Of a stretch of 37,258 nt of DNA, positions 33,900 to 37,258 are shown in pieces. Every line of letters begins with the position of its first letter. The stretch's first letter is position 1. The translations under genes were made by a program, and so were the position numbers. This DNA comes from Candidatus Roizmanbacteria bacterium RIFCSPLOWO2_01_FULL_39_19 (lineage in GTDB: Bacteria > Patescibacteriota > Microgenomatia > UBA1406 > HO2-37-13b): assembly GCA_001789725.1 (NCBI GenBank), contig MGAM01000014.1:1-37258 (forward strand), given 5' to 3'. The notes beneath the pieces were generated by a model, which saw nothing but the letters and a program-made list of their open reading frames with translations, searched no databases and was not told the origin of the DNA.

Positions 33900-35561
33900 G
33901 TGCAAAAGTATATATTTGTTTCAGGTGGAATAATTTCAGGATTAGGCAAAGGGATAACTTCAGCATCAATCGCCCTTCTTCTTCAGTCAATAGGCGTCAA
34001 AGTCACTCTTGTTAAATGTGAGAACTATCTTAATGTTGACGCCGGGACTATAAATCCAATTGAACATGGCGACCCTTTTTTGTGCGAGGACGGGCTTGAG
34101 GCAGACATGGATATTGGAACATATGAAAAATTCTTAAGTGTCGACATGGGGCATCCCAACTTCATGACAATGGGAGCGATATACCAGACAGTAATTGAAA
34201 AAGAGAGACGGTTTGAATATGAGGGCGAAGACGTTCAGGAGGTCGTTCACATAACTGGAGAAATAATTAAAAGAATTAACAATGCTTTAGAAGAGACCAA
34301 ATCGGAAATTGCAGTTATTGAACTTGGCGGAACTGCCGGTGAGTACCAAAATATTTTATACTATGAAGCTTCAAGAATGCTTGCATTTAAAAATCCCGGA
34401 CAGGTTATTCATATTCATGTTTCATACATCCCGACTCCTAAACACTTGGGTGAACCCAAAACCAAACCGGTCCAACTATCAGTTCGCACTGTTAATTCCA
34501 TGGGAATTCAGCCTGATTTGCTCGTTGTGAGGTCAGAGACCCCAATTGATACACGCAGAAAAGAGAGATTGGCCCTTTTTTGTAACGTTAATGCTGAGGA
34601 TGTAATCTCGTCTTACGACGTTGAGTCAGTTTATGAAGTCCCGCTCATTCTTGAGAAACAGGATATAACAAAACGAATCTGTAAGAAACTCAAACTTACA
34701 TATAAGATACCAAAATTAACAGGCTGGACGAAGATGATAAAAGAACTACATACCCCAAGGGGTAAAAAGATACGAATAGCAATAGTTGGAAAATATTTCA
34801 AAACCGGCGACTATAAACTAAAAGACTCCTATGCTGCGTTATTTGATGCAATTGACCATGCTTCTCTTTTTAATAAAGTTGACATTCAAGTTGAGTGGAT
34901 AAGTGCAGAAGATGTTGAAAAAAATGGAATTGAAAAAATCCCCGAGATGCAAGGCATTAATGGAATAATTGTACCCATTGGATGGGGGAAACGTGGAATT
35001 GAGGGAATGATACAAACCGCTTCATACGCCCGGCGTAAAAAAATTCCTTATTTAGGTCTGTGTTATGGTATGCAAATTGCAGTTATTGCCTTTGCTAGAG
35101 ACATTCTTAACTGGAAGGACGCTCATACTGAGGAAGTTAAACCTAAATCTGGCCACCAAGTTATACATCTGATGCCTAGCCAAAAAGATGCTATAGAACG
35201 CCGGGCTTATGGAGGCACGATGAGACTTGGAGCATGGGAAGCGATAGTTCAAAAAGGCACTCGGGCGTGGGACATATATGATAAATACAATGGATTTATA
35301 AATAAAAAAACCGGGTTAACAAGTGAGAGGCACAGACATAGATATGAATTTAATGATGAGTACGCGTCTGATTTTGAAAAGGCAGGACTTATAATTTCAG
35401 CTAGATCGAAAGTCGAGAATTTAGCAGAAATCATTGAACTAGCAAAGAAAACTCATCCATTCTATTTCGGAACACAAGGACACCCTGAGTATAAAAGTCG
35501 TCCACTTTCTCCCCATCCAATTTTCGTGGAATTTATTACATCTTGTGTTGGAGATAGGTAA
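33900..35561 (+). CDS. pyrG: CTP synthase
   Basis: A 553-aa enzyme making CTP from UTP, ATP and glutamine. The N-terminal synthase domain starts 'KYIFVSGGIISGLGKGITSASIALLLQSIGVKVTLVKCENYLN' and has 'DAGTINPIEHGDPFLCEDGLEADMDIGTYEKFL'. The C-terminal class I amidotransferase has the nucleophile Cys in 'GLCYGMQ' and the final His-Glu pair in 'GTQGHPEYKSRP'. The start is GTG at 33900; two ATGs just upstream (33893 and 33898) are in the wrong frames. GTG fits both the conserved N-terminus and the position 8 nt after the -10 box. Confidence 0.96.
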   Translation: MQKYIFVSGGIISGLGKGITSASIALLLQSIGVKVTLVKCENYLNVDAGTINPIEHGDPFLCEDGLEADMDIGTYEKFLSVDMGHPNFMTMGAIYQTVIEKERRFEYEGEDVQEVVHITGEIIKRINNALEETKSEIAVIELGGTAGEYQNILYYEASRMLAFKNPGQVIHIHVSYIPTPKHLGEPKTKPVQLSVRTVNSMGIQPDLLVVRSETPIDTRRKERLALFCNVNAEDVISSYDVESVYEVPLILEKQDITKRICKKLKLTYKIPKLTGWTKMIKELHTPRGKKIRIAIVGKYFKTGDYKLKDSYAALFDAIDHASLFNKVDIQVEWISAEDVEKNGIEKIPEMQGINGIIVPIGWGKRGIEGMIQTASYARRKKIPYLGLCYGMQIAVIAFARDILNWKDAHTEEVKPKSGHQVIHLMPSQKDAIERRAYGGTMRLGAWEAIVQKGTRAWDIYDKYNGFINKKTGLTSERHRHRYEFNDEYASDFEKAGLIISARSKVENLAEIIELAKKTHPFYFGTQGHPEYKSRPLSPHPIFVEFITSCVGDR

Positions 35562-35565
35562 ATGA

Positions 35566-35571
35566 TAGAAT
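35566..35571 (+). promoter_or_regulatory. -10 box of rplS
   Basis: TAGAAT at 35566-35571 ends 6 nt before ATG 35578, only 4 nt after the pyrG stop codon. Confidence 0.45.
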
Positions 35572-35577
35572 TAGATT

Positions 35578-35904
35578 ATGGCAAACTCAATAACAATTCA
35601 GGAAATGCCCATCAAAGTGGGGGACACAGTCTCCATTACTTACGGATTTGTTGATAAAGGCAAAGAGAAAACACAGGTTTATGCCGGTATTGTCCTTCAA
35701 ATTAGAGGAGAGGGCATGAGTAAAACGTTTACGGTTCGAAAAATGACAAAGAGCAAAATTGGCGTTGAAAGAATTTTCCCGGTTGCCTCACCCTTTATTA
35801 AAAAAATATCTGTTGTTAAAAAAACAAAAAACAGCAAAGCAAAAATTGGTTTTATCAGAACTCGCTCTGAAAGAGAAATTAGAGAACGGCTTTATACGAA
35901 ATAA
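35578..35904 (+). CDS. rplS: Ribosomal protein bL19
   Basis: A 108-aa protein of the large ribosomal subunit, located at the interface with the small subunit. 'MPIKVGDTVSITYGFVDKGKEKTQVYAGIVLQIRGEGMSKTFTVRKMTKSKIGVERIFPVASPFIKKISVVKK' covers the SH3-like bL19 core ('GVERhFPhhSPhIkkIeV') and the basic tail is present. The length is typical. It precedes yraN by 5 nt, a common bacterial neighbourhood. Confidence 0.95.
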   Translation: MANSITIQEMPIKVGDTVSITYGFVDKGKEKTQVYAGIVLQIRGEGMSKTFTVRKMTKSKIGVERIFPVASPFIKKISVVKKTKNSKAKIGFIRTRSEREIRERLYTK

Positions 35905-35909
35905 TTATC

Positions 35910-36284
35910 ATGCCTCACCAGTCTAAGATTGGACTTCTGGGTGAACAGATTGCTGCGGAATTTCTGTCAAAAAAAGGTTTTAAAATCCTAAATAAAAACT
36001 TCTACACAAGAGGAGGCGAGATTGATTTAGTATGTCTTGACAAAAAAACTCTTGTCTTTGTTGAAGTCAAATCAAGAGGGGAAAATAGCAAAGGATTTGG
36101 ATATGAGGCGATAACATTTAATAAACTCTCTAAACTAAAAAGAGCCATATATTATTTCATAAAGTCTTATAACGCTTACTATTCAAATTTTAGAATTGAC
36201 ATTGTCAGTGTTGAATTTTCGACTGATAAAACTTTCAAGAATATCAAACATTACCCAAATATTAGTTCTGATGATATAAAATAA
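35910..36284 (+). CDS. YraN family (UPF0102) nuclease-like protein
   Basis: A 124-aa protein. 'GLLGEQIAAEFLSKKGFKILNKNFYTRGGEIDLVCLDKKTLVFVEVKSR' is the UPF0102 hallmark: a helix with G-E-x-x-A, then G-E-I-D-L and V-F-V-E-V-K, the D-ExK core of restriction-endonuclease-like folds. Family members are presumed Holliday-junction or DNA-processing nucleases, without a settled role. It follows rplS after 5 nt, as in many bacteria. Confidence 0.9.
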   Translation: MPHQSKIGLLGEQIAAEFLSKKGFKILNKNFYTRGGEIDLVCLDKKTLVFVEVKSRGENSKGFGYEAITFNKLSKLKRAIYYFIKSYNAYYSNFRIDIVSVEFSTDKTFKNIKHYPNISSDDIK

Positions 36285-36347
36285 AAAATATAAGGGTCCC
36301 ACAACTCAAAAAGCGAGTTTAAAGGGCAAGGGAGGGGGTGAAATTAT

Positions 36348-37004
36348 ATGTATGTATTTGATGCGATGCAGTCGATTGTGACAACTTTTTTTAGAAGTCT
36401 AGTCCTGTATCTTCCCAATTTTATTGGGGGATTAGTAATACTGGCAATTGGCTTGGTCTTGTCACAAATTGTAAGATCCTTAGTCTCAACACTATTCTCT
36501 GTATTTAAGCTAGATGAAATCATAAAGCAAGCGCGGATAGGCAAAAAAGAGCAAGTGAAGGTTTGGCAAGACTTACTAACCGAACTTGCCGGATGGTCTG
36601 TAGTAATCTTGTTCTTAGTTCCGGCATCTGAAGTCTGGGGACTTACCAAAGTCTCTGATGTTCTAAATAATATTCTATATTACATTCCAAATGTCCTAGT
36701 TGCGGTTGTGATAGGATTGATTGGATTGGTAATTGCCAATCTGGTTGCTGACTTTGTTCGCCACTCGGCCAGAACTGTTGGGTCAACATCGGCAAACACC
36801 CTATCAGCCTTAGGTCGATACGCGATTGTCTTTTTTACGATTCTGATCGTCTTAAACCAGCTTGGGGTTGCACAGGATCTAATCAGGATATTGTTTACCG
36901 GTATCGTTGCCATGGTTGCAATTGCCGGGGGATTGGCATTTGGCTTAGGAGGGCAGAACGCAGCAAAAGATGTTCTAGACGAATTTAGAAGATCGTTAAA
37001 GTAA
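36348..37004 (+). CDS. MscS-type conserved TM-helix membrane protein
   Basis: A 218-aa protein with about five membrane helices. 'LPNFIGGLVILAIGLVLSQIVRSLV' and 'IPNVLVAVVIGLIGLVIANLVADFV' are two copies of the conserved TM-helix repeat (Pfam TM_helix type) found before MscS channel domains; the last segment 'GGLAFGLGGQNAAKDVLDEFRR' resembles the pore helix of MscS (G/A-rich, ending GLG-Q). The beta and C-terminal domains of a full MscS are absent. It could be a mini-channel or an osmotic-stress membrane protein. ATG 36348 is preceded by GGAGGGGGTG (36331-36340), a strong ribosome-binding site like that of the LysM gene. Confidence 0.75.
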   Translation: MYVFDAMQSIVTTFFRSLVLYLPNFIGGLVILAIGLVLSQIVRSLVSTLFSVFKLDEIIKQARIGKKEQVKVWQDLLTELAGWSVVILFLVPASEVWGLTKVSDVLNNILYYIPNVLVAVVIGLIGLVIANLVADFVRHSARTVGSTSANTLSALGRYAIVFFTILIVLNQLGVAQDLIRILFTGIVAMVAIAGGLAFGLGGQNAAKDVLDEFRRSLK

Positions 37005-37054
37005 AAAAATTTCTTAGCGTTAAATTTAATGGATTAGCTTCCCGGTTGTTTTTG

Positions 37055-37084
37055 TTGCTCTAACCCATTGACTGATGATATAAT
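37055..37084 (+). promoter_or_regulatory. Promoter of tRNA-Glu
   Basis: TTGCTC (37055-37060), an 18-bp spacer, TATAAT (37079-37084); the tRNA starts at 37098, 13 nt after the -10 box. Confidence 0.55.
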
Positions 37085-37097
37085 TTGATCTATAGCA

Positions 37098-37169
37098 GGC
37101 CCCATCATCTAGTGGTTAGGATACCGGGCTTTCATCCCGGACACACGGGTTCGAATCCCGTTGGGGTCA
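37098..37169 (+). tRNA. tRNA-Glu (TTC)
   Basis: A 72-nt cloverleaf. The acceptor GGCCCCA pairs with TGGGGTC (one G-T pair), the anticodon arm is CCGGG-CTTTCAT-CCCGG (anticodon TTC), and the T loop is TTCGAAT. The discriminator is A. The next three bases (37170-37172) are CCA, so here the 3' end appears to be encoded, unlike the other four tRNAs in the window. Confidence 0.95.
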
Positions 37170-37178
37170 CCAATGATC

Positions 37179-37258
37179 TGTACCCTAAAAAGTGGACACA
37201 CGTCTTAGTATTCTTTCGTTAACGTTAATAATTAACAAAGTAATATGAATAGGACTAC
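37179..37258 (+). mobile_element. Possible IS3-like element terminus at the right edge
   Basis: TGTACCCTAAAAAGTGGACA (37179-37198) resembles the TG-starting terminal inverted repeat of IS3-family elements, whose ends often carry AAAAAGTGGACA. An ATG at 37245 (ATG AAT AGG ACT) could begin orfA, but only four full codons are visible and no good ribosome-binding site precedes it. The other end lies outside the window. Confidence 0.4.

Overview
The window looks like part of a small-genome Patescibacteria (CPR) chromosome, most likely Microgenomates-like. This is inferred from the A+T-rich, tightly packed genes, the intron- and insert-laden 23S rRNA gene, the N-terminally reduced ATP synthase delta subunit, the Fe-S-cysteine-free endonuclease III, and the very short promoter-to-start-codon distances. 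TGA is used as a normal stop codon, which argues against Gracilibacteria/Absconditabacteria. No taxon can be proven from the sequence alone.

Layout. 1-1158: the 5' end of an IS4/IS1634-like transposase gene (minus strand) abuts an unrecognised gene that appears to have lost its 5' end. 1201-3717: a SurA-N-like membrane protein, a family 2 glycosyltransferase and an O-antigen-ligase-like protein. 3695-8884: cell-envelope genes (Ig-like repeat protein, DUF1003 protein, PAP2-like protein, lipoprotein, double-LysM protein) interspersed with minus-strand tRNA-Thr, tRNA-Gly and tRNA-Asp, then a large kinase-like/nucleotidyltransferase-like fusion. 8922-13598: PolX (frameshifted), LemA, HtpX, a Phd/RelE toxin-antitoxin pair and endonuclease III. 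13649-16766: gatCAB. 16859-20089: dnaE. 20170-26551: a complete F-type ATP synthase cluster (Z/I-B-E-F-H-A-G-D-C). 26563-31764: a solitary rRNA unit with leader, tRNA-Ala and a ~4.7 kb 23S gene, without 16S or 5S. 31807-37004: topA, pyrG, rplS, yraN-like and an MscS-type TM-helix protein. The window ends with tRNA-Glu and an IS-like terminus.

The most remarkable region is the 23S gene. Three group I introns interrupt the peptidyl-transferase domain, at E. coli positions about 2449, 2500 and 2605; the first encodes a LAGLIDADG endonuclease. Separately, three hairpin-bracketed inserts (two identical 121-nt copies and one 107-nt copy) extend rRNA helices, including H25. Removing introns and inserts leaves about 2.88 kb, the normal length. 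A 17-nt core of these inserts recurs in degenerate form in three protein-gene spacers (before htpX, atpF and atpD), so this is a dispersed repeat family that has entered rRNA.

A second genome-scale pattern is promoter architecture. At about fifteen genes a TATAAT-type -10 box ends only 6-11 nt before the start codon, predicting leaderless or nearly leaderless mRNAs. A minority of genes (LysM protein, atpE, MscS-like) instead have strong G-rich Shine-Dalgarno sequences.
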